This document shows positions 9,260 to 17,866 of a stretch of DNA of 20,000 nucleotides, piece by piece (the first letter of the stretch is position 1; each line of letters begins with the position of its first letter). Location of the stretch: contig BLFN01000201.1 in the NCBI GenBank assembly GCA_014634225.1, positions 1,743,959-1,763,958 of the forward strand. Direction: 5' to 3'. Under the pieces are notes generated by a model. It saw only the letters and a program-made list of their open reading frames with translations, made no database searches and was not told the origin of the DNA. The position numbers and the translations under genes are program-made. This stretch comes from Acropora yongei. Lineage: Eukaryota; Cnidaria; Anthozoa; Scleractinia; Acroporidae.

Positions 9260-9950
9260 CTAAGATTGTTAAATTTAGAGTTTACAGTGTTAAATTTAGA
9301 GTTTACAGTCTTGGAGCTTAGAGTTTAGAGTTCTGAGTTTAGAGTCTTAAGCTAAGATTGTTAAATTTAGAGTTTAGAGTGTTAAATTTTAAGTTTAGGG
9401 TTGAGAGTGGTAAGTTTAAAGTTCAGAGTCTTAAGTTTAAATTTTAAAATTAGAAATTGAGAGTTTAGAGTGTTGGAGTTTGGAGTTTAGAGTGTTGAAT
9501 TTAAAGTTTTGAGTTTAGAGTCTTGAGTTTAGAGTTGACAACTGTGTTAAATTTAGAGTTTAGAGTCTTGGAATTTAGAGTTTAGAGTGTTGAGTTTAGA
9601 GTGTTGAGTTTAGAGTCTTAAGTTTACAGTTAAGAGTGTTAACGTTAGAGTTGACAGCTAGTCTTAAGTTTAAAGTTTAGAGTCTTATTAAGTTTAAAGT
9701 TTAGAATTTTAAATTTAGAGTTTAGGATCTTGGAGTTTTGAGTGTTGAGTTTAGGGTGTTGAATTTAGAAGTTAGAGCTTTAAGGTGAGAGTTTAGACTC
9801 TTAAAGTTTAGAGTTTAGAGTGCTAAATATAGAGATTAGAGCTCGGAGTTTAAAGTGTTGAATTTAAAGTGTTGAGTTTAGAGTGTTGAGTTTAGAGTGT
9901 TGAGTTTAGAGTGTTGAGTTTACAGTTCAGAGTGTTAACGTTAGAGTTGA

Positions 9951-9963
9951 CAGTCTTAAGTTT
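9951..9963 (+). repeat. Left target-site duplication of the tRNA-bearing insertion
   Basis: CAGTCTTAAGTTT, repeated exactly at 10319-10331. The last 11 bases, GTCTTAAGTTT, are certain target sequence. The leading CA may belong to the element's own end on the right side. Removing 9964-10320 plus one duplicate restores the ordinary B-module text, which is intact near 8275, 11845, 12775 and 16135. Confidence 0.85.
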
Positions 9964-9997
9964 CAAGTAAGCCATGATCATCGCAGTTTTGAACGCA
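9964..9997 (-). repeat. Inverted 5' fragment of the insertion
   Basis: 34 bp exactly complementary in reverse to 10239-10272. Its first 17 bases, CAAGTAAGCCATGATCA, also pair with 10009-10025, so the insertion starts with a potential 17-bp hairpin enclosing about 28 bases. This arrangement fits twin priming better than terminal inverted repeats, because the right end of the element is not complementary to the left end. Confidence 0.8.
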
Positions 9998-10008
9998 GTT
10001 TTAAACTT

Positions 10009-10066
10009 TGATCATGGCTTACTTGATTTCAAATCCGCAGTTCAACATATGAAACATTTCATATAT

Positions 10067-10073
<7 letters not shown>
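10009..10073 (+). repeat. Tail copy 1 (65-bp direct repeat)
   Basis: From TGATCATGGCTTACTTG to TATCACTTCA, with no difference from 10256-10320. Here it is followed by the leader of the next unit (CATCCATTCTTCACGGG); at 10320 it ends at the satellite. It shows that the source RNA spanned at least part of two tandem units. Confidence 0.85.
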
Positions 10074-10104
<31 letters not shown>

Positions 10105-10105
10105 C

Positions 10106-10136
<31 letters not shown>

Positions 10137-10148
<12 letters not shown>
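10137..10148 (+). promoter_or_regulatory. Pol III A box
   Basis: TAGCTCAGTTGG matches the A-box consensus TRGYNNARNNGG at every position. It lies in the D arm of the tRNA-like sequence. Confidence 0.75.
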
Positions 10149-10180
<32 letters not shown>

Positions 10181-10190
<10 letters not shown>

Positions 10191-10191
10191 C
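10181..10191 (+). promoter_or_regulatory. Pol III B box
   Basis: GGTTCAAACCC fits RGTTCRANNCC fully. Its spacing of 32 bp from the end of the A box is normal for a tRNA-type internal promoter. Confidence 0.75.
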
Positions 10192-10200
10192 CGTTGAAGT

Positions 10201-10215
10201 CCTGACTTTTTCAGG
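10201..10215 (+). terminator. Hairpin with T5 run just after the tRNA-like body
   Basis: CCTGACTTTTTCAGG forms a 5-bp stem (CCTGA with TCAGG) around CTTTT, and contains five T at 10207-10211. A T run of this kind can stop Pol III. If so, transcripts from the internal promoter would end here and would not include the tail, so an external promoter may have produced the RNA that was inserted. Confidence 0.5.
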
Positions 10216-10255
10216 CTTCTGTTCGCAATTGCTTAAATTGCGTTCAAAACTGCGA

Positions 10256-10320
10256 TGATCATGGCTTACTTGATTTCAAATCCGCAGTTCAACATATGAA
10301 ACATTTCATATATCACTTCA
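10256..10320 (+). repeat. Tail copy 2 (65-bp direct repeat, 3' end of insertion)
   Basis: Identical to 10009-10073. It ends in TATCACTTCA directly against the right target duplication, without A-run or microsatellite tail. Confidence 0.85.
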
Positions 10321-10331
10321 GTCTTAAGTTT
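10319..10331 (+). repeat. Right target-site duplication
   Basis: CAGTCTTAAGTTT, the match of 9951-9963. The satellite then resumes in register as AGAGTTTAGAGTAATAAATT, the normal continuation of a B module. Confidence 0.85.
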
Positions 10332-11998
10332 AGAGTTTAGAGTAATAAATTTAGAGTTTAGAGTCTTAAGTTTAAAGTTTAGAGTCTTAAGTTTAAAGTT
10401 TAGAATTTTAAATTTAGAGTTTAGGGTCTTGGAGTTTAGAGTGTTGAGTTTAGAGTCTTAAGCTAAGATTGTTAAATTTAGAGTTTAGAGTGTTAAATTT
10501 TAAGTTTAGGGTTTAGAGTGTTAAGTTTAAAGTTCAGAGTCTTAACTTTAAATTTTAAAATTTGAAATTGAGAGATTAGAGTGTTGGAGTTTGGAGTTTA
10601 GAGTGTTGAATTTAAAGTGTTGAGCTTAGAGTCTTAAGGTTACAGTCTTAAATTTAAAGTTTAGAGTCTTAAGCTTAGAGTTTAGAGTCTTGAGTTTAGA
10701 GTTGACAGTGTTAAATTTAGAGTTGACAGTCTTGGAGTTTAGAGTTTAGAGTGTTGAGTTTAGAGTGTTGAGTTTAGAGTTTTAAGTTTAGAGTTTAGAG
10801 TTTTAAGTTGAGAGTTTAGACTCTTAAGGTTTAGAGTTTAGAGTGCTAAATTCAGAGATTAGAGCTCGGAGTTTAAAGTGTTGAATTTAAAGTGTTGAGT
10901 TTAGAGTGTTGAGTTTAGAGTCTTAAGTTTACAGTTCAGAGTGTTAACGTTACAGTTGACAGTCTTACGTTTAGAGTTTAGAGTAACAAATTTAGAGTTT
11001 AGAGTCTTAAGTTTAAAGTTTAGAGTTTTAAATTTAGAGTTTAGGGTCTTAGAGTTTAGAGTTTAGAGTGTTGAGTTTAGAGTCTTAAGCTAAGATTGTT
11101 AAATTTAGAGTTTAGAGTGTTAAATTTTAAGTTTAGGGTTTAGAGTGGTAAGTTTAAAGTTGAGAGTCTGAAGTTTAAATTTTAAAATTTTAAATTGAGA
11201 TTTTAGAGTGTTGGAGTTTGGAGTTTAGAGTGTTGAATTTAAAGTAGTGAGTTTAGAGTCTTAAGTTTACAGTCTTAAATTCAAAGTTTAGAGTCTTAAG
11301 CTTAGAGTTTAGAGTCTTGAGTTTAGAGTTGACAGTGTTGGAGTTTAGAGTTTAGAGTGTTGAGTTTAGAGCCTTAAGCTAAGATTGTTAAATTTAGAGT
11401 TTAGAGTGTTAAATTTTAAGTTTAGGGTTTAGAGTGGTAAGTTTAAAGTTCAGAGTCTTAAGTTTAAATTTTAAAATTTGAAATTGAGAGTTTAGAGTGT
11501 TGGAGTTTGGAGTTTAGAGTGTTGAATTTAAAGTGTTGAGTTTAGAGTCTTGAGTTTAGAGTGTTAAGTTTACAGTCTCAAATTTATAGTTTAGAGTCTT
11601 AAGCTTAAAGTTTAGAGTCTTGAGTTGAGAGTTAACAGTGTTAAATTTAGAGTTTACAGTCTTGGAATTTAGAGTTTAGAGTGTTGAGTTTAGAGTGTTG
11701 AATTTAGAGTTCAGAGTTTTAGGTTGAGAGTTTAGACTCTTAAAGTTTAGAGTTTAGAGTGCTAAATTTAGAGATTAGAGCTTGGAGTTTAAAGTGTTGA
11801 GTTTAGAGTGTTGAGTTTACAGTTCAGAGTGTTAACGTTAGAGTTGACAGTCTTAAGTTTAGAGTCTAGAGTAATAAATTTAGAGTTTAGAGTCTTAAGT
11901 TTAAAGTTTAGAGTCTTAAGTTTAAAGTTTAGAATTTTAAATTGTGAGTTTAGGGTCTTGGAGTTTAGAGTTTAGAGTGTTGAGTGTAGAGTCTTAAG

Positions 11999-12294
11999 CT
12001 AAGATTTTTAAATTTAGAGTTTAGAGTGTTAAGGTTAAAGTTCAGAGTCTTAAATTTAAATTTTAAAATTTTAAATTGAGAGTTTAGAGTGTTGGAGTTT
12101 GGAGTTTAGAGTGTTGAATTTAAAGTGATGAGTTTAGAGTCTTGAGTTTAGAGTCTTAAGTTTACAGTCTTAAATTTATAGTTTAGAGTCTTAAGCCTAG
12201 AGTTTAGAGTTTTGAGTTTAGAGTTCACAGTGTTAAATTTAGAGTTTACAGTCTTGGAGTTTAGAGTTCAGAGTGTTGAGTTTAGAGTCTTAAG
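11999..12294 (+). repeat. A module, 296 bp (deletion sub-type, copy 1)
   Basis: Shares with 12929-13224 the variants CTAAGATTTTTAAAT, AAAGTGATGAG and GAGTTCACAGTGTTAAAT. Both also lack the same four heptads after the anchor (the TTTTAAGTTTAGGGTTTAG segment of full modules). The two copies are 930 bp apart and nearly identical, so they derive from one duplication. Confidence 0.8.
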
Positions 12295-12928
12295 CTAAGA
12301 TTGTTAAATTTAGAGTTTAGAGTGTTAAATTTTAAGTTTAGGGTTTAGAGTGTTAAGTTTAAAGTTGAGAGTCTTAAGTTTAAATTTTAAAATTTTAAAT
12401 TGAGAGTTTAGAGTGTTGGAGTTTGGAGTTTACAGTGTTGAATTTAAAGTGTTGAGTTTAGAGTCTTGAGTTTAGAGTTGACAGTGTTAAATTTAGAGTT
12501 TAAAGTCTTGGAATTTAGAGTTTAGAGTGTTGAGTTTACAGTGTTGAGTTTACAGTAATGAGTTTAGAGTCTTAAGTTTTAAGTTTAGAATTTTAAATTT
12601 AAAGTTTAGGGTGTTGAGTGTAGAGTGTTAAGTTTAGAGTTTAGAGTTTTAAGTTGAGAGTTTAGACTCTTAAAGTTTAGAGTTTAGAGTGCTAAATTTA
12701 GAGATTAGAGATCGGAGTTTAAAGTGTTGAGTTTAGAGTGTTGAGTTTACAGTTCAGAGTTTTAACGTTAGAGTTGACAGTCTTAAGTTTAGAGTTTAGA
12801 GTAATAAATTTAGAGTTTAGAGTCTTAAGTTTAAAGTTTAGAGTCTTAAGTTTAAAGTTTAGAATTTTAAATTTTGAGTTTAGGGTCTTGGAGTTTAGAG
12901 TTTAGAGTGTTGAGTTTAGAGTCTTAAG

Positions 12929-13224
12929 CTAAGATTTTTAAATTTAGAGTTTAGAGTGTTAAGTTTAAAGTTCAGAGTCTTAAGTTTAAATTTTAAAATT
13001 TGAAATTGAGAGTTTAGAGTGTTGGAGTTTGGAGTTTAGAGTGTTGAATTTAAAGTGATGAGTTTAGAGTCTTAAGTTTAGCGTCTTAAGTTTACAGTCT
13101 TAAATTTATAGTTTAGAGTCTTAAGCTTAGAGTTTAGAGTTTTGAGTTTAGAGTTCACAGTGTTAAATTTAGAGTTTACAGTCTTGGAGTTTAGAGTTCA
13201 GAGTGTTGAGTTTAGAGTCTTAAG
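12929..13224 (+). repeat. A module, 296 bp (deletion sub-type, copy 2)
   Basis: Partner of 11999-12294. Visible differences are few: GTTAAGTTTAAAG for GTTAAGGTTAAAG, TTTGAAATTG for TTTTAAATTG, and GTCTTAAGTTTAGCG for GTCTTGAGTTTAGAG. Confidence 0.8.
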
Positions 13225-13760
13225 CTAAGATTGTTAAATTTAGAGTTTAGAGTGGTAAATTTTAAGTTTAGGGTTTAGAGTGTTAAGTTTAAAGTTGAGA
13301 GTCTTAAGTTTAAATTTTAAAATTTTAAATTGAGAGTTTAGAGTGTTGGAGTTTGGAGTTTACAGTGTTGAATTTAAAGTGTTGAGTTTAGAGTCTTGAG
13401 TTTAGAGTCTTAAGTTTACAGTCTTAAATTTATAGTTTAGAGTCTTAAGCTTAGAGTTTAGAGTCTTCAGTTTAGAGTTGACAGTGTTAAATTTAGGATT
13501 TACAGTCTTGGAATTTAGAGTTTAGAGTGTTGAGTTTAGAGTCTTAAGTTTACAGTGAAGAGTGTTAACGTTAGAGTTGACAGTCTCAAGTTTAGGGTTT
13601 AGAGTAAAAAATTTAGAGTGTAGAGTCTTAAGTTCAGAGCTTAGAGTGTTAAAGTTTTAGTTTAGAGTGTTAAGTTTAAAGTTTAGAGTCTTAAGTTTAA
13701 AGTTTGGAATTTTAAATTTAGAGTTTAGGGTCTTGGAGTTTAGAGTGTTGAATTTAGAGT

Positions 13761-14880
13761 CTTAAGTTTAGGGTGTTAAATTTGGAGTTTAGAGTGCTTA
13801 ATTTAGAGTTTACAGCTTTGGAATTTAGAGTTAAGAGTGTTGAGTTTAGAGTGTTAAGTTTAGAGTCTTAAGTTTAGAGTGGTAAATTCAGAGTTTGGAG
13901 TCTTAAGTTTAGAGTTTAGAGTGCTAAATTTACAAATTATAGGCTTTAGGTTAGAGTTTAGAGTGTTGAATTTAGAGGTTAAAGCCTTAAGTTTAGAGTT
14001 TTGAGTGTTAAATATGGAGTTAAGAGTCTTAAGTTTAGTGTTAAATTTAGAGTTTACAGTCTTAAGTTTAGAGTTCAGAAATTTAAATTTCGAGTCTAGA
14101 GTCTTAAGTTTACAGTTTAGAGTGTTAACGTTAGAGTTGAGAGTAATAAATTTAGAGTTTAGAGTCTTAAGTTCAGAGCTTAGAGTGTTAAATTTAGAGT
14201 GTAGACTGTTCAGTTTAAAGTTTAGAATTTTAAATTTAGAGTTTAGAGTCTTGGAGTTTAGAGTTTAGATCAGTGTTGAGCTTAGAGTCTTACATTTAGA
14301 GCTTAGGGTCTTAGATTTCGAGTTTAGAATCTTACGTTTAGAGTCTTAAATTTTGAGTTTAGATCTTAGTTTAAAGTCTTATGTTTAGAGTTTAGAGGCG
14401 GGCTTTAGCTTCCCCAGTCCAAATCCAACGAGAGTTGGATTTCCAACCGGGTACTGCGGACTCTCACCACTACGAGGTACCCACCTGAGGAGAGTCAAAA
14501 AACTGGAATTCAAGTTACAGTTTAGAGTCCTAGGTTTTGAGTTAAGACACTTAACTTTAGAGTTTAGAGTCTTAGGGTAAGAGTGTTAAACTTAAAGTTT
14601 AGAGTCTTAAGTTTTGAGTTTAAAGTCTTAAGTTTAGGGTTTACAGTGTTAAATTTAGAGTATAGAGTGCTAAATTTAGACTTTACAGTCTTGGAATTTA
14701 GAGTTTAGAGTGTTGAGTTTAGAGTGTTGAGTTCAGAGTCTTGAGTTTACAGTTTAGATTGTTAACATTAGAGTTGACAGTCTTAAGTTTAGAGTTTAGA
14801 GTAATAAATTTAGAGTTTAGAGTCTTAAGTTCAGAGCTTAGAGTGTTAAATTTAGATTTTAGAGTGTTAAGTTTAAAGTT
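13761..14880 (+). repeat. C block, copy 2
   Basis: Same order of words as at 5147-6270, with an island offset of exactly 8582 bp. It shares with copy 3, against copy 1, CACTTAACTTTAGAG, GGTAAGAGTGTTAAAC, two extra heptads around CTTAAGTTTTGAGTTTA, and TTTAGACTTTACAG. Private differences include TTTAGATCAGTGTTGAGC just before the shared 273-bp segment. It ends by running into an A/B tract at about 14880. Confidence 0.85.
14397..14512. other. GC-rich structured island, copy 2
   Basis: Base-for-base identical to 5815-5930 as far as I can read. The paired segments fall at 14421-14429/14434-14442, 14449-14454/14477-14482 and 14459-14465/14490-14496. Identity with the other two copies continues into heptads on both sides, from about 14282 to 14554. 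Confidence 0.75.
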
Positions 14881-17866
14881 TAGAGTCTTGGAGTTTAGAG
14901 TTTAGAGTGTTGAGTTTAGAGTCTTAAGCTAAGATTGTTAAATTTAGAGTTTAGAGTGTTAAATTTTAAGTTTAGGGTTTAGAGTGTTAAGTTTAAAGTT
15001 CAGAGTCTCAAGTTTAAATTTTAAAATTTTAAATTGAGAGTTTAGAGTGTTGGAGTTTGGAGTTTAGAGTGTTGAATTTAAAGTGTTGAGTTTAGAGTCT
15101 TAAGGTTACAGTCTTAAATTTATAGTTTAGAGTCTTGAGTTTAGAGTTGACAGTGTTAAATTTAGAGTTCTTGGAATTTAGAGTTTAGAGTGTTGAGTTT
15201 AGAGTCTTAAGTTTAAAGTTTAGAATTTTAAATTTAAAGTTTAGGGTCTTGGAGTTTAGAGTGTTGAGTTTAGAGTTTTAAGTTGAGAGTTTAGACTCTT
15301 AAAGTTTAGAGTTTAGAGTGCTAAATTTAGAGATTAGAGCTTGGAGTTTAAAGTGTTGAGTTTAGAGTCTTAAGTTTACAGTTCAGAGTGTTAACGTTAG
15401 AGTTGACAGTCTTAAGTTTAGAGTAACAAATTTAGAGTTTTAATTTGATCTAAGAGTCTTAAGTTTAAAGTTTAGAGTCTTAGGTTTAAAGTTTAGAATT
15501 TGAAATTTAGAGTTTAGGTCATGGAGTTTAGAGTGTTGAGTTTAGAGTCTTAAGCTAAGATTGTTAAATTTAGAGTTTAGAGTGTTAAATTTTAAGTTTA
15601 GGGTTTAGAGTGTTAAGTTTAAAGTTGACAGTCTTAAGTTTAAATTTTAAAATTTTAAATTGAGAGTTTAGAGTGTTGGAGTTTGGAGTTTAGAGTGTTG
15701 AATTTAAAGTATTGAGTTTAGAGTCTTGAGTTTAGAGTCTTAAGTTCACAGTCTAAAATTTATAATTTAGAGTCTTAAGCTTAAAGTTTATAGTCTTGGG
15801 TTTAGAGTTGACAGTGTTACATTTAGAGTTTACAGTCTTGGAATTTAGAGTTTAGAGTGTTGAGTTTAGAGTGTTGAGTTTAGAGTCGTAAGTTTAAAGT
15901 TTAGAATTTTAAATTTAGAGTTTAGGATCTTGCAGTTTAGAGTGTTAAGTTTAGAGTGTTGAATTTAGAGTTTAGGGTTTTAAGTTGAGAGTTTAGACTC
16001 TTAAAGTTTAGAGTTTAGAGTGCTAAATTTAGAGATTAGAGCTCGGAGTTTAAAGTGTTGAATTTAAAGTGTTGAGTTTAGAGTGTTGAGTTTAGAGTGT
16101 TGAGTTTACAGTTCAGAGTGTTAACGTTAGAGTTGACAGTCTTAAGTTTAGAGTTTAGAGTAATAAATTTAGAGTTTAGAGTCTTAAGTTTAAAGTTTAG
16201 AGTCTTAAGTTTAAATTTTAGAATTTTAAATTTAGAGTTTAGGGTCTTAAAGTTTAGAGTTTAGAGTGTTGAGTTTAGGGTGTTGAGTTTAGAGTCTTAA
16301 GCTAAGATTGTTAAATTTAGAGTTTAGAGTGTTAAATTTTAAGTTTAGGGTTTAGAGTATTAATTTTAAAGTTCAGAGTCTTAAGTTTGAATTTAAAATT
16401 TTAAATTGAGAGTTTAGAGTGGTGGAGTTTGGAGTTTAGAGCGTTGAATTTAAAGTGTTGAGTTTAGAGTCTTGAGTTTAGAGTCTTAAGTTTACAGTCT
16501 TAAATTTATAGTTTAGAGTCTTAAGCTTAGAGTTTAAAGTCTTGAGTTTATAGTTGACAGTGTTAAATTTAGAGTTTACAGTCTTGGAGTTTAGAGTTTA
16601 GAGTGTTGAGTTTAGAGTCTTAAGCTAAGATTGTTAAATTTAGAGTTTAGAGTGTTAAATTTCAAGTTTAGGGTTTAGAGTGTTAAGTTTAAAGTTCAGA
16701 GTCTTAAGTTTAAATTTTAAAATTTTAAATTGAGAGTTTAGAGTGTTGGAGTTTGGAGTTTAAAGTGTTGAGTTTAGAGTCTTAAGTTTACAGTCTTAAA
16801 TTAAAAGTTTAGAGTCTTAAGCTCGGAGTTTAGAGTCTTGAGTTTAGAGTTGACAGTGTTAAATTTAGAGTTTACAGTCTTGGAGTTTAGAGTTTAGAGT
16901 GTTGAGTTTAGAGTCTTAAGCTAAGATTGTTAAATTTAGAGTTTAGTGTGTTAAATTTTAAGTTTAGGGTTTAGAGTGTTAAGTTTAAAGTTCAGAGTCT
17001 TAAGTTTAAATTTTAAAATTTTAAATTGAGAGTTTAGAGTGTTGTAGTTTGGAGTTTAGAGTGTTGAATTTAAAGTGTTGAGTTTAGAGTTGACAGTGTT
17101 AAATTTAGAGTTTACAGTCTTGGAATTTAGAGTTTAGAGTGTTGAGTTTACAGTGTTGAGTTTAGAGTCTTAAGTTTTAAGTTTAGAATTTTATATTTAA
17201 AGTTTAGGGTCTTGGAGTTTAGAGTGTTGGGTCTAGAGTGTTAAGTTTAGAGTTTTAAGTTGAGAGTTTAGACTCTTAAAGTTTAGAGTGCTAAATTTAG
17301 AGATTAGAGCTCGGAGTTTAAAGTGTTGAATTTAAAGTGTTGAGTTTAGAGTCTTAAGTTTACAGTTCAGAGTGTTAACGTTAGAGTTGACAGTCTTAAG
17401 TTTAGAGCTTACAGTAACAAGTTTAGAGTCTTAAGTTTAAAGTTTAGAGTCTTAGGTTTAAAGTTTAGAATTTTAAATTTAGAGTTTAGGGTCTTGGAGT
17501 TTAGAGTTTAGAGTGTTGAGTTTAGATTCGTAAGCTAAGATTGTTAAATTTAGAGTTAAGAGTGTCAAATTTTTAGTTTAGGGTTCAGAGTGTTAAGTTT
17601 AAACTTCAGAGTCTTAAGTTTAAATTTTAAAATTTTAAATTGAGAGTTTAGAGTGTTGGAGTTTGGAGTTTAGAGTGCTGAATTTAAAGTGTTGAGTTTA
17701 GAGTCTTGAGTCTAGAGTCTTAAGTTTACAGTCTTAAATTTATAGTTTAGAGTCTTAAGCTTAAAGTTTAGAGTCTTGAGATTAGAGTTGACAGTGTTAA
17801 ATTTAAAGTTTACAGTCTTGGAATTTAGAGTTTAGAGTGTTGAGTTTAGAGTGTTGAGTTTAGAGT
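14881..17866 (+). repeat. Alternating A/B higher-order modules, third tract
   Basis: No gene in 3.0 kb. A anchors lie at 14929, 15555, 16302, 16625, 16921 and 17535. Spacings are 626, 747, 323, 296 and 614 bp. The odd values 626 and 323 are each one base short of a heptad-quantised length (627 and 324). I can see a matching single-base loss in each: TTTAGGTCATGGAG near 15514 and TTTGAATTTAAAATTTT near 16386. A small non-heptad scar, TTTTAATTTGATCTAAGAG, lies at about 15438-15456. Confidence 0.8.
16625..16920 (+). repeat. A module, 296 bp, fully parsed reference copy
   Basis: I could divide this copy without remainder into 42 units: 40 of 7 bp and two of 8 bp (TGTTGGAG and TCTTGGAG), giving 296 bp. 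The AT-rich part (TTTAAAT, TTTAAAA, TTTTAAA, TTGAGAG) is also in register. Compared with the full 324-bp form it lacks two separate heptad pairs near the TGTTGGAG unit. Confidence 0.85.

Larger units (their letters stand above)
6271..9950 (+). repeat. Alternating A/B higher-order modules, first tract
   Basis: No gene in 3.7 kb. A-module anchors (C of CTAAGATTGTTAAAT) lie at 6530, 7207, 7724 (variant CTAAGAGTG), 8654, 8964, 9260 and 9352. B modules, marked by the TTGAGAGTTTAGACTCTTAA hairpin and the GTTAACGTTAGAGTTGAC box, end near 7100, 8290 and 9950. The 92-bp gap between 9260 and 9352 shows a module cut down to about 13 heptads. Rare shared variants mark duplicates: GAGTCGTAAGTTCAGAG at 6218 and 8328, and GTTGACAACTGTG at 7438 and 9534. 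Confidence 0.8.
10130..10202 (+). tRNA. tRNA-like sequence, anticodon position GGT (likely repeat-borne, not a working tRNA)
   Basis: Folds as a 73-nt cloverleaf: acceptor GGCTTCA with TGAAGTC (one G-U), D stem GCTC/GAGC, anticodon stem TCGCA/CGCGA with an A-C mismatch next to the loop, loop CCGGTAT, and T stem ACGGG/CCCGT around TTCAAAC. The three anticodon bases would be GGT (threonine), at 10164-10166. Position 33 is C where tRNAs have U, and the mismatch closes the loop. Both argue against a working tRNA. The D arm and surrounding text resemble tRNA-Ile, a possible ancestor. No CCA is encoded, which is normal for eukaryotes. Confidence 0.6.
9964..10320 (+). mobile_element. tRNA-bearing SINE-like insertion with 5' inversion
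   Basis: 357 bp of non-satellite sequence. Parts in order: 9964-9997, an exact reverse complement of 10239-10272; a short junction to about 10008; 10009-10073, identical over 65 bp to 10256-10320, so the unit period is 247 bp; a leader to 10129; a tRNA-like body at 10130-10202; a tail with hairpins at 10201-10215 and 10224-10242; then the second 65-bp copy as the 3' end. There is no poly(A) tail. Flanking duplications of 11-13 bp and an inverted 5' segment are known marks of LINE-driven target-primed reverse transcription (twin priming). From memory, the tRNA-like part and tail resemble a repeat common in stony corals, often in tandem. The element itself has no coding capacity. Confidence 0.8.
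10332..13760 (+). repeat. Alternating A/B higher-order modules, second tract
   Basis: No gene in 3.4 kb. A anchors lie at 10463, 11090, 11379, 11999, 12295, 12929 and 13225. The spacings are 627, 289, 620, 296, 634 and 296 bp. 620, 627 and 634 differ by 7, as do 289 and 296. B modules fill the longer gaps, each with the hairpin, a GAGCTCGG, GAGATCGG or GAGCTTGG word, and the GTTAACG box (GTTACAG-containing and TTTAACG variants near 10945 and 12760). This is the most regular part of the window. Confidence 0.85.

Noticed and set aside
10130..10202. Working nuclear tRNA-Thr gene
   Set aside because: C33 and a mismatched anticodon stem, plus its place inside a mobile repeat, favour a tRNA-derived element. 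I keep it as tRNA-like.
9964..10320. DNA transposon with terminal inverted repeats
   Set aside because: The left inverted segment matches an internal stretch (10239-10272), not the right end, and the 11-13 bp duplication is longer than usual for small DNA transposons.
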